NCBI GenBank assembly: GCA_964590495.1
Contig: CAZPWQ010000015.1
Location: 1 to 50,441, forward strand
Origin: CAZPWQ01 sp964590495
Lineage (GTDB): Bacteria; Bacteroidota; Rhodothermia; Balneolales; Balneolaceae
Length of the DNA: 50,441 nt
Direction: 5' to 3'
The notes under the pieces are model-generated. The model did not search any database and was not told the origin of the DNA. It saw only the letters and a list, made by a program, of their open reading frames with translations. Of the stretch, positions 34,628-43,225 are shown in pieces. The translations under genes were made by a program, and so were the position numbers. The stretch's first letter is position 1. Each line of letters starts with the position of its first letter.

Positions 34628-36676
34628 TTACCTCTTAACAGCAATCTTATAGAGCCAGATAATAAAACATACAGCTGCAATTGCCCCCAGCCAGTCGGCC
34701 CAGGGTTCGAAACCTTCCGGCATTATGCGCAATGCATCGGTGCTTTCCTGCAGGGCAAACGGAATGGCAAGTACGATACCTATCAATGCCTCTCCGGTGA
34801 TAAGTCCGGATGAAAACAACAGTCCATTTCGCTCGGCTTTCACCTGTACTTCCTCTACATCAAGATTCTCCCGTTCTGCGCGGGATTTCATTTTCCTGCC
34901 TACATACCAGGCAATCATACCCCCGATAAAAATAGGGGTGGTCAATTCGATGGGCAGATAAATACCGACAGCCACCGCCAGTACCGGGGCCCTGAAATCT
35001 GTTCCTTTGGCTTCCAGAACTTTATCCAGGATGATAATCCCCACTGCAATAATCCCACCGACAATAATCATTGTCCATTCAAGATTCCGGGCAAAAACTC
35101 CCTCTGCCACCGATTGCATAAGTGTGGCCTGCGGCGCCGCAAGCATTTCTCCCGGATCCATTCCTTCTCTCGGGAAAACACCACCCAACCCGTAGGCATT
35201 AAAAAGCAGACTGAGAATCGGCGCCAGTACAACAGCTGCGGAAACAACACCGATTATCTGCATAATCTGTTGTTTGTATGGTGTAGCTCCAACGATCTGG
35301 CCGGCTTTTAAATCCTGCATGTTATCTCCGGCAATTGCAGCAGCACAGGCAACGAGTCCACCGACTAAAATTGCCGCGGCCGCAGCAGCCGTGGTGCGCC
35401 CGGAGTCAACACCGACATCAATCTGGGAGCCGAGCAATGCCAAAAGCAGTAATGCGGTAAATAGAATAGTTGCTATGGTTACACCGGAAATGGGATTATT
35501 CGAAGAACCGACGAGACCGGCCATATAGCCCGCTACCGAGGAAAACAGAAATCCTGCTACAAGTGAAAACAGGGCTCCGATCCCCATGGTCGTCCAGTAT
35601 AAACCCGATGAAACCGGCAGATTTGTAGTATCAATAACCTGGGTGAAAACAATAAATATCGGTATCGACAGAAGTGCGATGCCCCACATTACATAATTAA
35701 TGGGCATATCCCTTTCGGTACGCAGGATATCGGCTTCTTTCCCTTCTCTGACTTTCCGCACCGCCTCAATGGACGATTTGATGCCATCAACCAGTGGTTT
35801 GGCCAGAGATAACAGCGCCCACACACCGCCGACTACCATTGCTCCCACACCCATGAAACGAATTTTTTCACTCCACACAGTCAAAGCCGCATCATAACCG
35901 GAGGCTTCTCCAACCAGAGCGGACAGTTCAGCAGGATCTGCAAAAGCGGTATAAATCGGAATACCGAAAAGCCAGGAAATGAGTCCGCCGGCAAATACGA
36001 GAACGGCAATATTAAGTCCCACGATATATCCGACTCCCAGCAGAGCTACAGACAGTTCGGTTCCGAATCCGAATATCGATCGTCCCGCCGTTACCGATCC
36101 TCCCAGCGAACCGGAAAAAAGTTTTAAACCAGTCTGGCCGAATTTATACAAACCGGCTGCAATGGCTGCCCAGACAATTGCCATAATGCCTTTGCCGCCT
36201 TCGCTTCCCGCTTTAAGTACTTCCCCGGTAGCTACACCCTCCGGAAACTTAAGTTTGGCTTGAATTATCAGAGCTCGTCTCAGGGGTATTGTGAACAGCA
36301 CACCCAACACACCCCCAAACATGGCTATAGCCATGGTGTCGATAAAAGGAAAATCCATCCAGTAGCGCAGTAAAATAAGGGCGGGAAGAGTAAAAATAAC
36401 ACCTGCTGCCAGTGATTCACCGGCCGATGCAGCCGTTTGGACAATATTGTTTTCCAGGATGTTGGAGTTCTTGAACAGCCTGAGAACAGCCATTGAGATA
36501 ACAGCTGCGGGAATGGATGCGGAAACGGTCATGCCGACTTTCAAACCGAGATAGGCATTAGCCCCCGAAAGAACGGCTGAGAGGATAACGCCCAGGATTA
36601 CAGCTTTTACAGTTATCTGCGGAAGATCATCTTCCGGACCAACGTACGGGATAAAATCTTTACCTGAATTACTCAA
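34628..36676 (-). CDS. OPT-family oligopeptide transporter
   Basis: 682 residues with about 16 hydrophobic segments. The N-terminal ITVKAVILGVILSAVLSGANAYLG and the GDNMQDLKAGQIVGATPYKQQ motif are typical of prokaryotic OPT proteins. It probably imports peptides (or metal-chelate derivatives) by proton coupling at the inner membrane. Monocistronic, with a repeat-rich region on each side. Substrate cannot be assigned. Confidence 0.9.
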   Translation of the reverse strand: MSNSGKDFIPYVGPEDDLPQITVKAVILGVILSAVLSGANAYLGLKVGMTVSASIPAAVISMAVLRLFKNSNILENNIVQTAASAGESLAAGVIFTLPALILLRYWMDFPFIDTMAIAMFGGVLGVLFTIPLRRALIIQAKLKFPEGVATGEVLKAGSEGGKGIMAIVWAAIAAGLYKFGQTGLKLFSGSLGGSVTAGRSIFGFGTELSVALLGVGYIVGLNIAVLVFAGGLISWLFGIPIYTAFADPAELSALVGEASGYDAALTVWSEKIRFMGVGAMVVGGVWALLSLAKPLVDGIKSSIEAVRKVREGKEADILRTERDMPINYVMWGIALLSIPIFIVFTQVIDTTNLPVSSGLYWTTMGIGALFSLVAGFLFSSVAGYMAGLVGSSNNPISGVTIATILFTALLLLALLGSQIDVGVDSGRTTAAAAAAILVGGLVACAAAIAGDNMQDLKAGQIVGATPYKQQIMQIIGVVSAAVVLAPILSLLFNAYGLGGVFPREGMDPGEMLAAPQATLMQSVAEGVFARNLEWTMIIVGGIIAVGIIILDKVLEAKGTDFRAPVLAVAVGIYLPIELTTPIFIGGMIAWYVGRKMKSRAERENLDVEEVQVKAERNGLLFSSGLITGEALIGIVLAIPFALQESTDALRIMPEGFEPWADWLGAIAAVCFIIWLYKIAVKR

Positions 36677-37100
36677 AGCACATTTTCTTTTGTTTGATAA
36701 TTAGACATAAATTAAAAGAAGTAAGGCAGGAAACAAGTGAAATTGGTGAAAATCCGAAATCCGAATGGATAAATCCAAAATCCGAATGTTCAAAATCCGA
36801 AACGTCTTAATCTCTCTCATAATTGTGTTAGTACCATGAACCACTGTGCACCCTTCGGTTAATAAAAATGTTGGAAGGATGGAATGTTGGAATGTTGAAT
36901 TGCAGTATCATTATTATGGATTAGGGTAACGGTCAAGCCAATCCAGGGATAGACACGGTTATCCGGTATCAAGCATCCAGTATCTGGGTATCCGGAATCC
37001 AGCATCCGGCATCCAGAATCCAGTATGTATAAACCCTTTGAGTTTCTTACATTCGTGGTCGGAAGGATTAAATTTAAAAAGTATATCTGAAAAATAACTG
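36677..37100. repeat. 424-base region with degenerate short direct repeats
   Basis: Two low-complexity blocks: AAATCCGAA/TCCGAATG repeats around 36752-36800, and ATCCAGNATCC-type repeats at about 36960-37026 (units CCAGTAT, CCAGCAT, CCGGCAT, CCAGAAT). No coding signal. The promoter of osmC-metZ should lie at its right end. Confidence 0.5.
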
Positions 37101-37520
37101 ATGAAGATAACGATCGACAAGCTGGAGGGAGACCAGCACATGGAAGCGGTAAACGAAGAAGGCGGAAAAATACGAATGGACGGCACCAGGGCTGTCGGCG
37201 GACTGGAAGGGGGGATCAGTCCCATGCAGTTGCTTCTTGCCGGTATCGGGGGGTGCAGTGCCATCGATATTATCGGCATTCTAAAGAAACAGAAACAGGA
37301 TCTGAAAGACTTGCAGGTTGTTGTAGACGGTAACCGGCAGAAGCGCAATACGTATTCTGAATTCACGACCATACACCTGAACTTTATCTTCACCGGTGAT
37401 CTTGAGGAGAAAAAGGTTGAGCGGGCAATTGATCTTTCTCTGAATAAATATTGCTCGGTTTCCAAAACATTGGAAAAGACATCTGAAATATCACACAGCT
37501 ACAAAATAATTCGGAATTAA
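37101..37520 (+). CDS. OsmC-family thiol peroxidase-like protein
   Basis: 139 residues of the OsmC/Ohr fold. The conserved Cys lies in LLAGIGGCSAIDIIGIL, but a second catalytic Cys is not obvious, so peroxidase activity is uncertain. It begins 2 bases before metZ-type coding spacing (stop 37520, metZ ATG 37523), so the two are clearly cotranscribed. An OsmC-like partner for methionine sulfhydrylases is seen in other genomes; a protective or sulfide-handling role is inferred. Confidence 0.8.
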   Translation: MKITIDKLEGDQHMEAVNEEGGKIRMDGTRAVGGLEGGISPMQLLLAGIGGCSAIDIIGILKKQKQDLKDLQVVVDGNRQKRNTYSEFTTIHLNFIFTGDLEEKKVERAIDLSLNKYCSVSKTLEKTSEISHSYKIIRN

Positions 37521-37522
37521 CT

Positions 37523-38698
37523 ATGGCAGACTCCGGCAAAACCAAACCAGAAACAAAAGGTATTCGAACCCAAACACCCAGGGGAGAACAGCGGGAACAC
37601 TCTACACCTGTATTTATGACCTCCAGCTTTGTCTTCGATTCGGCGGAACATGCCCGGGCGATGTTTGCAGATGAAGTCGAGGGCAATGTTTACAGCCGTT
37701 ATTCCAATCCCAATACCGACGAATTTGTAGAGAAGATCTGCGAAATGGAAGTGGCTGAAAGCGGCGTAGCAACGGCATCGGGCATGGCTGCCATATTTAC
37801 TACTCTGGCAGCACTGTTAAGCCAGGGCGATCATATAGTCGCAAGCCGTTCGCTTTTCGGATCTTCACACCAGATACTTAGCTCGATTTTACCAAAATGG
37901 GGGATCGACTATTCCTATGTGCCCATAGACGAACCGGATCAATGGGAAGAGCAGATCCGGGATAACACGCGGCTTCTGTTCCTGGAAACGCCTTCCAATC
38001 CGGGACTCGATCTCATTGACCTGGAATGGGCCGGAGAACTTGCAGCCGGTCATAATTTGATTATGGTTGTGGACAACTGCTTTGCCACACCCTACCTGCA
38101 GCAACCGATGAAGCTTGGGGCTGATATCGTGTTACATTCGGCAACAAAGTTTATCGACGGACAGGGCCGTGGTATCGGCGGCGTAGTTGCAGGCAAAAAC
38201 CGTTATATGGAAGAGATTGACTTTTTCCGGCGTCACAGCGGACCCGCACTTTCCCCTTTTAATGCCTGGATGTTTTCCAAAAGTCTGGAGACACTGCCGG
38301 TTCGGATGGACCGCCACTGCGATAATGCCATGCAGATGGCGCAGTTTTTGGAAGAACACAAACAGGTGGAATGGACGAAATATCCTTTCCTCGAAAGCCA
38401 TCCGCAGTATGAACTTGCCAAGAAACAGATGACGCAGGGGGGCGGGGTTGTGACATTTAACATCAAAGGCGGTTATGAAAAGGCAAAAAACTTCCTGGAC
38501 AAGCTGGAGATGCTCTCACTCTCAGCAAACCTAGGTGATACGCGGACTATTGCCACCCATCCCGCTTCGACCACCCATTCCAAACTCACCGATGAAGAAC
38601 GGGAGGCGGTAAACATTACACCCGGCCTGGTACGCATCGCAGTGGGGCTTGAAAATATCGATGATATTATCCGGGATGTAGATCAGGCTTTGGGTTGA
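37523..38698 (+). CDS. metZ: O-succinylhomoserine sulfhydrylase
   Basis: 391 residues, a Cys/Met-metabolism PLP enzyme. PLP-binding YSRYSNPN, SGMAAI and Lys209 in HSATKFIDGQGR; PALSPFNAWMFSKSLETL and the Arg-binding region near the C-terminus are as in MetZ. It makes homocysteine directly from an acylated homoserine and sulfide. Choice of succinyl or acetyl substrate cannot be proven, though GQGR favours MetZ. A hairpin follows at 38708. Confidence 0.9.
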   Translation: MADSGKTKPETKGIRTQTPRGEQREHSTPVFMTSSFVFDSAEHARAMFADEVEGNVYSRYSNPNTDEFVEKICEMEVAESGVATASGMAAIFTTLAALLSQGDHIVASRSLFGSSHQILSSILPKWGIDYSYVPIDEPDQWEEQIRDNTRLLFLETPSNPGLDLIDLEWAGELAAGHNLIMVVDNCFATPYLQQPMKLGADIVLHSATKFIDGQGRGIGGVVAGKNRYMEEIDFFRRHSGPALSPFNAWMFSKSLETLPVRMDRHCDNAMQMAQFLEEHKQVEWTKYPFLESHPQYELAKKQMTQGGGVVTFNIKGGYEKAKNFLDKLEMLSLSANLGDTRTIATHPASTTHSKLTDEEREAVNITPGLVRIAVGLENIDDIIRDVDQALG

Positions 38699-38707
38699 TT
38701 GGAATTC

Positions 38708-38742
38708 ACCCATCCGACGGCTGGTCTTGCCGTCCGATGGGT
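38708..38742 (+). terminator. Hairpin after metZ, also a dispersed palindrome
   Basis: ACCCATCCGACGG and CCGTCCGATGGGT pair at 12 of 13 positions around a 9-base loop, nine bases after the metZ stop. No T-run. The same hairpin type occurs at 3666-3698, so it is a repeat that may also end transcription. Confidence 0.5.
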
Positions 38743-39331
38743 AAGAAGGGGCAGACAATATTTACTACCCCCAGTGTCATCCTGTCTGCCGGCTGGCGGA
38801 TCGGGATCTATAGCTGAATATTTACTTGCAGCTTTATCCTTGGTCTTTCCTTGTTCATTTTTTGACCGATCAAAAAACGAACCAAAAAAATCGCCGGCTG
38901 ATGAAGCTTTCTCGGCGGCATCGCTCGCCACACGGGAAAATTTCAAAGGTCCTTGTTCTATTGCGGTTGCTTCCAAGAGACTCACCGGTGTGAAATTTTC
39001 CAATTCGTGCGGTTCGCTGTGCCTGTTCCCTCGAAATCTTCAAAGGCCGGGGGAATGTAGTTTTGATTTGCTGATTTACTGATGGATTGAATTATTTACC
39101 GCCAACTGCCGCTGCCTACTGCTTATCGTAGTCCTGTTCCCTCGAAATCTTCAATGGCCGGGTTTTTATGGTTACTTACTTTCGTGTCATCCTGAGCAGC
39201 GGAGTGGACTTTGGTTTTAAGGCCACGACAAAGTCTCCCCTGGGGATGCCTTCGGCTGAAGGATCTCCATAACTAGATATTAATTACAGCTTTACTCCAA
39301 TATCTGCCAGGGTGTTGCTAATTAATCACTA
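38743..39331. repeat. Non-coding repeat patchwork
   Basis: No gene. CCTGTTCCCTCGAAATCTTC followed by AAAGGCCGGG (39023-39052) recurs as …AATGGCCGGG (39130-39159). 39185-39266 repeats the GTCATCCTGAG…GAAGGATCT family of 25139-25219. An open frame here (38699-39082) has no codon character and overlaps these repeats. A FFDRSKNEP-like translated phrase suggests a widespread non-coding repeat. Confidence 0.5.
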
Positions 39332-39489
39332 GAGGCTGTCCCAAAAGTCATTTTTCAATAAATATCAGTTAATTTTTTTAAGATTTTATTTTGTTTTCGA
39401 GGAGACCTCCAAGGTTTTTGAAACCTTGGAGGTCTACACCTAAATAATTTAAGTTTTCAAAAAGCAAAAAAAGACTTTGGGACAGCCTC
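39332..39489. mobile_element. MITE with terminal inverted repeats GAGGCTGTCCCAAAAGTC
   Basis: 158 bases bounded by GAGGCTGTCCCAAAAGTC (39332-39349) and its inverse GACTTTGGGACAGCCTC (39473-39489), differing by one A. Inside is a perfect 14-bp hairpin GACCTCCAAGGTTT-TTG-AAACCTTGGAGGTC. No transposase; it should be mobilised in trans by an IS with the same ends. A clear target-site duplication is not seen. A decayed copy lies at 34453-34593. Confidence 0.8.
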
Positions 39490-39529
39490 ATTAACTGCAA
39501 CTTAACATAACAGCAGGCACTTGTTACAA

Positions 39530-39620
39530 AAGAACACCTGTGTTCTTCACGAAGAAGACGCGTGTTCTTTCGGAAGAACACACGTCTTCTTACTCGAAAA
39601 GACCCGTCTTCTTTCGTCCC
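39530..39620. repeat. Three consecutive hairpins of AAGAACAC/GTCTTC type
   Basis: Hairpin 1: AAGAACAC-CT-GTGTTCTT (39530-39547). Hairpin 2: AAGAAGACGCGTGTTCTT (39552-39569) with AAGAACACACGTCTTCTT (39574-39591), 17 of 18 pairs and a TCGG loop. Hairpin 3 is smaller, around AAGACCCGTCTT. All share a six-base GAAGA-type motif. Function unknown. Confidence 0.6.
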
Positions 39621-39659
39621 TGCTAAAAAAGAGGTTTAAGTCATAAAAAACTGAGAGCT

Positions 39660-39853
39660 CTGTGTATAGCCTGTGCGTGGGGCTCGCACTGTCTTTGCAT
39701 AGGGCTCGCAAAGCCTCTGCATAGGGCTGGAATATTAATTACAACTCAAACAACCTATTTCACCCGGGTAAACGCATTCTTTCCGCCCGGGTGAAATTTT
39801 GACTAAGCACAAATGGTCTATTTGACTAAGCACAAATGGTCTATTTGACTAAA
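39660..39853. repeat. Short direct repeats, 12-bp inverted repeat and 23-bp tandem repeat
   Basis: TGCATAGGGCT-type repeats occur at about 39665-39730. ATTTCACCCGGG (39757-39768) and CCCGGGTGAAAT (39786-39797) are perfect inverted arms. A 23-base unit starting GACTAAGCACAAATGGTC is present twice exactly (39801-39823, 39824-39846) with a third start at 39847. Too few units and no spacers for a CRISPR. Confidence 0.6.
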
Positions 39854-39941
39854 GTGTCGGAGGGTTATCTTGGTTAGATCATCATGACGGGACCAGTAGC
39901 GGCTGTATAGCTATTTAACTATGGAGTAATTTTAAGGCGGG

Positions 39942-41051
39942 TTATATTTCCGGTATATTTATTTTTGAAACCGCAATTGTGGGTGCTCCATTTTCATTCT
40001 CGTAGTTCCAGAGTACCCGATTCCCGGAGATTTCCTGAAGTTCGGCTTCCGGCTTCGGGATATCAATTTTATACAATGGTTCTCCTTCTTCTTTAAAGCA
40101 AAACCAGCCCTGTCCAAGCTCTTCTGTCAGCAACTCCACCCATATCCTTTGGTGATCATCCATAATGAAGTTATTAACGGTGGGTTTTACATCAGGCAAC
40201 TTTCGTCGCAAATCCTCACGAACAGAAGCATATCTGTTCAATACGCTGTCTCTTTCCTCACCCGTTACACGGACAGGTTCGAGGGAGTGAGAAAAGACCC
40301 GCCTGTAATCCCCATCGATTGTATAGGCATCAATGGCTAGCGAATCGGTCCACAGTGTGTATGTGCGGCTTAGGCCGTCAAATGCGGACAGCGATCTGTT
40401 TCCGAAAATTTTTTCAATATACAACGTATATTCTGATCCTTTGAGCGTTACTTGTTCGGCAATCGGTTCCATATATATCGAGTCACGGAGGACTTCACCG
40501 TTCTCATTGATCAGCGATATTGGCCGCTCGGTGGGGTTATCCTTTCTGTTCGCGTGAAGGGTATACCAATTTTTGATCAGAATGCCATCTTCTGTTTTAC
40601 CGAGAAATTTTCCTGCCAATTCTTCTTTTTCTAAAGAGATGCTTTTGATGTGTGAATATTCACCATCCTGATACTCAAATTTTTCCATTTTAATTGAATT
40701 GCTGTCCATAACCCATAGGTTCTCTTGATCCACCATAAAACTTGGGATTTGCTGAAATTCTCCCGGACCGTGACCTTCCCTGCCGATCTTATTTAGAAAA
40801 TTTCCCTCCTGATCAAACATACATAAAAAAGGTTGTTTGAAATCGTGGACAAGAATATTTTCATTGGCATCAGTTTTGATTGAGCTAATCTGCTGGAAGG
40901 CAACCTCTTCTGACTCGGTGAACTCAAATACGGTTTCCAGGGGCAGCGAAGTGAACGAATTGGTAGTAAGATAACGCGTTGAATCTATTTCGACTGTGCA
41001 GGAAAAACTCAAAAACGCGATTAACCCTATAACAGATAACTTAATATTCAT
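39942..41051 (-). CDS. Six-bladed beta-propeller lipoprotein (paralogue 1)
   Basis: 369 residues. Lipoprotein signal ending LSFSC. The body has the six-bladed beta-propeller signature IGREGHGPGEF near residue 90 followed by repeated blade strands; three sister genes in this window share the G-x-GPGEF motif. The family is abundant on the surface of Bacteroidota-like bacteria and its ligands are unknown. The stop codon overlaps a site (39941-39950) that mirrors the sequence just before the gene (41091-41100), as in an integron cassette. Confidence 0.75.
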   Translation of the reverse strand: MNIKLSVIGLIAFLSFSCTVEIDSTRYLTTNSFTSLPLETVFEFTESEEVAFQQISSIKTDANENILVHDFKQPFLCMFDQEGNFLNKIGREGHGPGEFQQIPSFMVDQENLWVMDSNSIKMEKFEYQDGEYSHIKSISLEKEELAGKFLGKTEDGILIKNWYTLHANRKDNPTERPISLINENGEVLRDSIYMEPIAEQVTLKGSEYTLYIEKIFGNRSLSAFDGLSRTYTLWTDSLAIDAYTIDGDYRRVFSHSLEPVRVTGEERDSVLNRYASVREDLRRKLPDVKPTVNNFIMDDHQRIWVELLTEELGQGWFCFKEEGEPLYKIDIPKPEAELQEISGNRVLWNYENENGAPTIAVSKINIPEI

Positions 41052-41090
41052 TTATCATCCCTGTGTAAAATTTTGGGGTATAGTATTGAA

Positions 41091-41226
41091 GAATTATAAC
41101 AGCCTCCGGCATAACCGGCGCGGAGTTTATATTTCTTTACAGGCTATTAATTTTGAACAATCATTGGCAAGATACATGAACAAAGTCGCGGCTGCGTCCG
41201 CCGTTAATGTGCTGATAGCGTTATAA
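41091..41226 (-). repeat. attC-like recombination site C
   Basis: Read leftward, it starts with TTATAAC (41220-41226) and ends with GTTATAA (41094-41100), exact inverses, with inner complementary GC blocks (GCGGACGCAGCCGCG; CGCGCCGGTTATGCCGG). The middle (CTTGCCAATGATTGTTC) matches sites at 42524-42676 and 48177-48295. It sits between two leftward propeller genes. Confidence 0.5.
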
Positions 41227-41255
41227 ATAGCCAAAAGAACAGAATTAATAGAAAA

Positions 41256-42494
41256 TCATCTAATATTTTCAACTCGATACCGCACAATATCAAATTCTCC
41301 CGAGTCAAAATTGTTTTCAATAGTATAAATCCGGTTGTTATTGATTTCCCGTATCCATTTATCTGTGGATAGAGAGAATCGACCCAACATTTTTCCTTCT
41401 TTATTCAAAACCCACCAGTTGTCTGTATCATTGCGATCGGTAAATGTAGATATCCAGAGTCGGTTCTCATCATCCATTAACATATTTCTTATTACCGCAT
41501 ATGTTTCCGGAAGGTCATTTTGTCGAATTACCTGTCTATAGAGTTCTCCTCGGTTTTCCCTATTGATTACATCTGTTCGATTAATCTCAACTTTGTCGAA
41601 TGGGTAATAAATAGCTCTGATGTAATCACCGTCGGGGTTGTAAACTTTAATCAGAAATTCATCAGACAGGTTTGTAAAAATATGATCATCCCCGGATATA
41701 ACCCGAAGCGATCTCGGGGTGAAATCAAAGGAGAACATGGAGTTTTGATGCTCCCCGCTGCCGGTGTAATATATAAATCCCTGTTGAGAAAGGATTCTAC
41801 CGGGCTGAATGTGTCCGGTTTGATCCATTTCATAAAATAATAGAGAATCCGGAGATTGGGGTTTTTCAGTCATAAAAGGTAGAGTGAAGAAACCTGTTAG
41901 TACATTTCCATCACTTCTAACTAAGTAGTAGTCGAGAAAACGATTTGAAAGTTCTTCAACTTGACTCTTATTTTGCGGAATTAGACTGATAGAATAGGAT
42001 AGATTGAGGCTATCCAAAGAAAATACATTCATTCTTCGTTGATGGGCATCGACAGCATAAAGTTGATCTGCTGCGATCTTTATTTCGCTGATCTGGTGAA
42101 ACTCACCCGGTCCGCTTCCTTCGCGCCCCAGGCTTTGTAGCCAGATTCCATCCGAATCAAAAACATGAATTTTCAATTGTTGAATATCTGCAATAAACAC
42201 CCTTCCGTGTTCATCTGCAGCAATACGTTTATAAATTCGGTTTTGGTCAAACACACTCTTCCTTTCCACCATACCGATAGTCACATCATCTGTATCCCCA
42301 AGCTTCAATTCCTGAATCAATTCAATTTTTGAGACTGAATCCGGATCAAAGGGAAAGACCCTGACATTTTCTAATTCACGAACATTTTCCGGGATATCAA
42401 GTTGGATTTCAGAGTTGCAACTTATAAAAACGAAACACACAAGAAGAGTAGCAATTAAATGGAATCGAACTTTATCGTGTCGAAATATCTGCAT
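41256..42494 (-). CDS. Six-bladed beta-propeller lipoprotein (paralogue 2)
   Basis: 412 residues with a lipoprotein signal ending FVFISC (Cys26). Contains LGREGSGPGEFHQI, the family motif, followed by blade repeats such as LYAVDAHQRRMNVFSLD. Similar in layout to 39942-41051 but clearly diverged, so duplication is old. Flanked on both sides by attC-like sites, as a single-gene cassette. Function unknown; probably outer-surface. Confidence 0.75.
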   Translation of the reverse strand: MQIFRHDKVRFHLIATLLVCFVFISCNSEIQLDIPENVRELENVRVFPFDPDSVSKIELIQELKLGDTDDVTIGMVERKSVFDQNRIYKRIAADEHGRVFIADIQQLKIHVFDSDGIWLQSLGREGSGPGEFHQISEIKIAADQLYAVDAHQRRMNVFSLDSLNLSYSISLIPQNKSQVEELSNRFLDYYLVRSDGNVLTGFFTLPFMTEKPQSPDSLLFYEMDQTGHIQPGRILSQQGFIYYTGSGEHQNSMFSFDFTPRSLRVISGDDHIFTNLSDEFLIKVYNPDGDYIRAIYYPFDKVEINRTDVINRENRGELYRQVIRQNDLPETYAVIRNMLMDDENRLWISTFTDRNDTDNWWVLNKEGKMLGRFSLSTDKWIREINNNRIYTIENNFDSGEFDIVRYRVENIR

Positions 42495-42523
42495 TAAATT
42501 AAATTGGTGATTGGTATAAGGGA

Positions 42524-42676
42524 TAATAACTGAACGCTAATGACGCGGCGTTTAACCGGTGCGGAACCTACAGAATTTTAAAAGTCTATTCATTTCAGCA
42601 ATCATAGGCAAGTAGCTGAATCAAATTCACTGCAGTTTTTAATGTTGGCTGGGTATGTACCGGGTATTAACTGAAG
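42524..42676 (-). repeat. attC-like recombination site B
   Basis: Read leftward it carries CTACTTGCCTATGATTGCTG and GCACCGGTTAAACGCCGCG, the same two blocks as sites at 41091-41226 and 48177-48295, and ends near GTTATTA (42524-42530). The 5' boundary is uncertain; end symmetry is poorer than in the other two copies. Confidence 0.4.
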
Positions 42677-43203
42677 TTAATTTCACTTACCTTTTTTAGG
42701 GTAACAAACCAATCACCCAATACGGAATTATGATGATTGATAATTTGTGAGGCATTAAGTCGATCGGTATCCCAGGTACCATGTGTATCTGTAACTAAGG
42801 TAACCTCGTAATCCAGACTAAAAGCCCTTCGACAGGTCGTGTCAATACAAAATTCAGTTTGGATACCGGCAATTACCAATCGTTTGATATTTTCGGAGTT
42901 TAATGTTTCATGGAGGTCGGTGTTATAGAAGGAATCAGGTGTATATTTCTGTATTAGATAATCTTCATCAGTGATGCCCAGGGATGGATGGATTTGCCAA
43001 CCGTTTGTACCATGCTCAAAGGGGTGACCTTTTTCTCCCCGATGTTGGACAAATATAAGTGGGATTGCTGCTTTCCTTGCCTTTTTAATTAACTGTATTA
43101 CGTTTAAAAGCAATTTTTCAGATTTAGAAACTGGAGGTATGAGCGAGCCATCAAAAGCCCCAACCTGCATATCAATAATTATGAGGGCTATATCATTTGC
43201 CAT
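42667..43203 (-). CDS. Isochorismatase-family cysteine hydrolase
   Basis: 178 residues from ATG 43203 (MANDIALIIIDMQ); an upstream ATG at 43239 would overlap the preceding gene. The catalytic triad is visible as Asp in IIDMQ, Lys in QKYTPDSF and Cys in GIQTEFCIDTT. Such enzymes hydrolyse amides or N-carbamoyl compounds; the substrate is unknown. It follows a propeller gene by 22 bases, so the two are cotranscribed. Confidence 0.85.
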   Translation of the reverse strand: MANDIALIIIDMQVGAFDGSLIPPVSKSEKLLLNVIQLIKKARKAAIPLIFVQHRGEKGHPFEHGTNGWQIHPSLGITDEDYLIQKYTPDSFYNTDLHETLNSENIKRLVIAGIQTEFCIDTTCRRAFSLDYEVTLVTDTHGTWDTDRLNASQIINHHNSVLGDWFVTLKKVSEINFS

Positions 43204-43225
43204 AATGGATTTGTTTTTAATAATA

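Noticed and set aside
38699..39082. 127-residue plus-strand ORF after metZ
   Set aside because: Overlaps hairpins and direct repeats; translation resembles widespread repeat-derived peptides rather than a protein.
39801..39853. CRISPR-like tandem repeat
   Set aside because: Only two full 23-base units joined directly, with no spacers and no cas genes.
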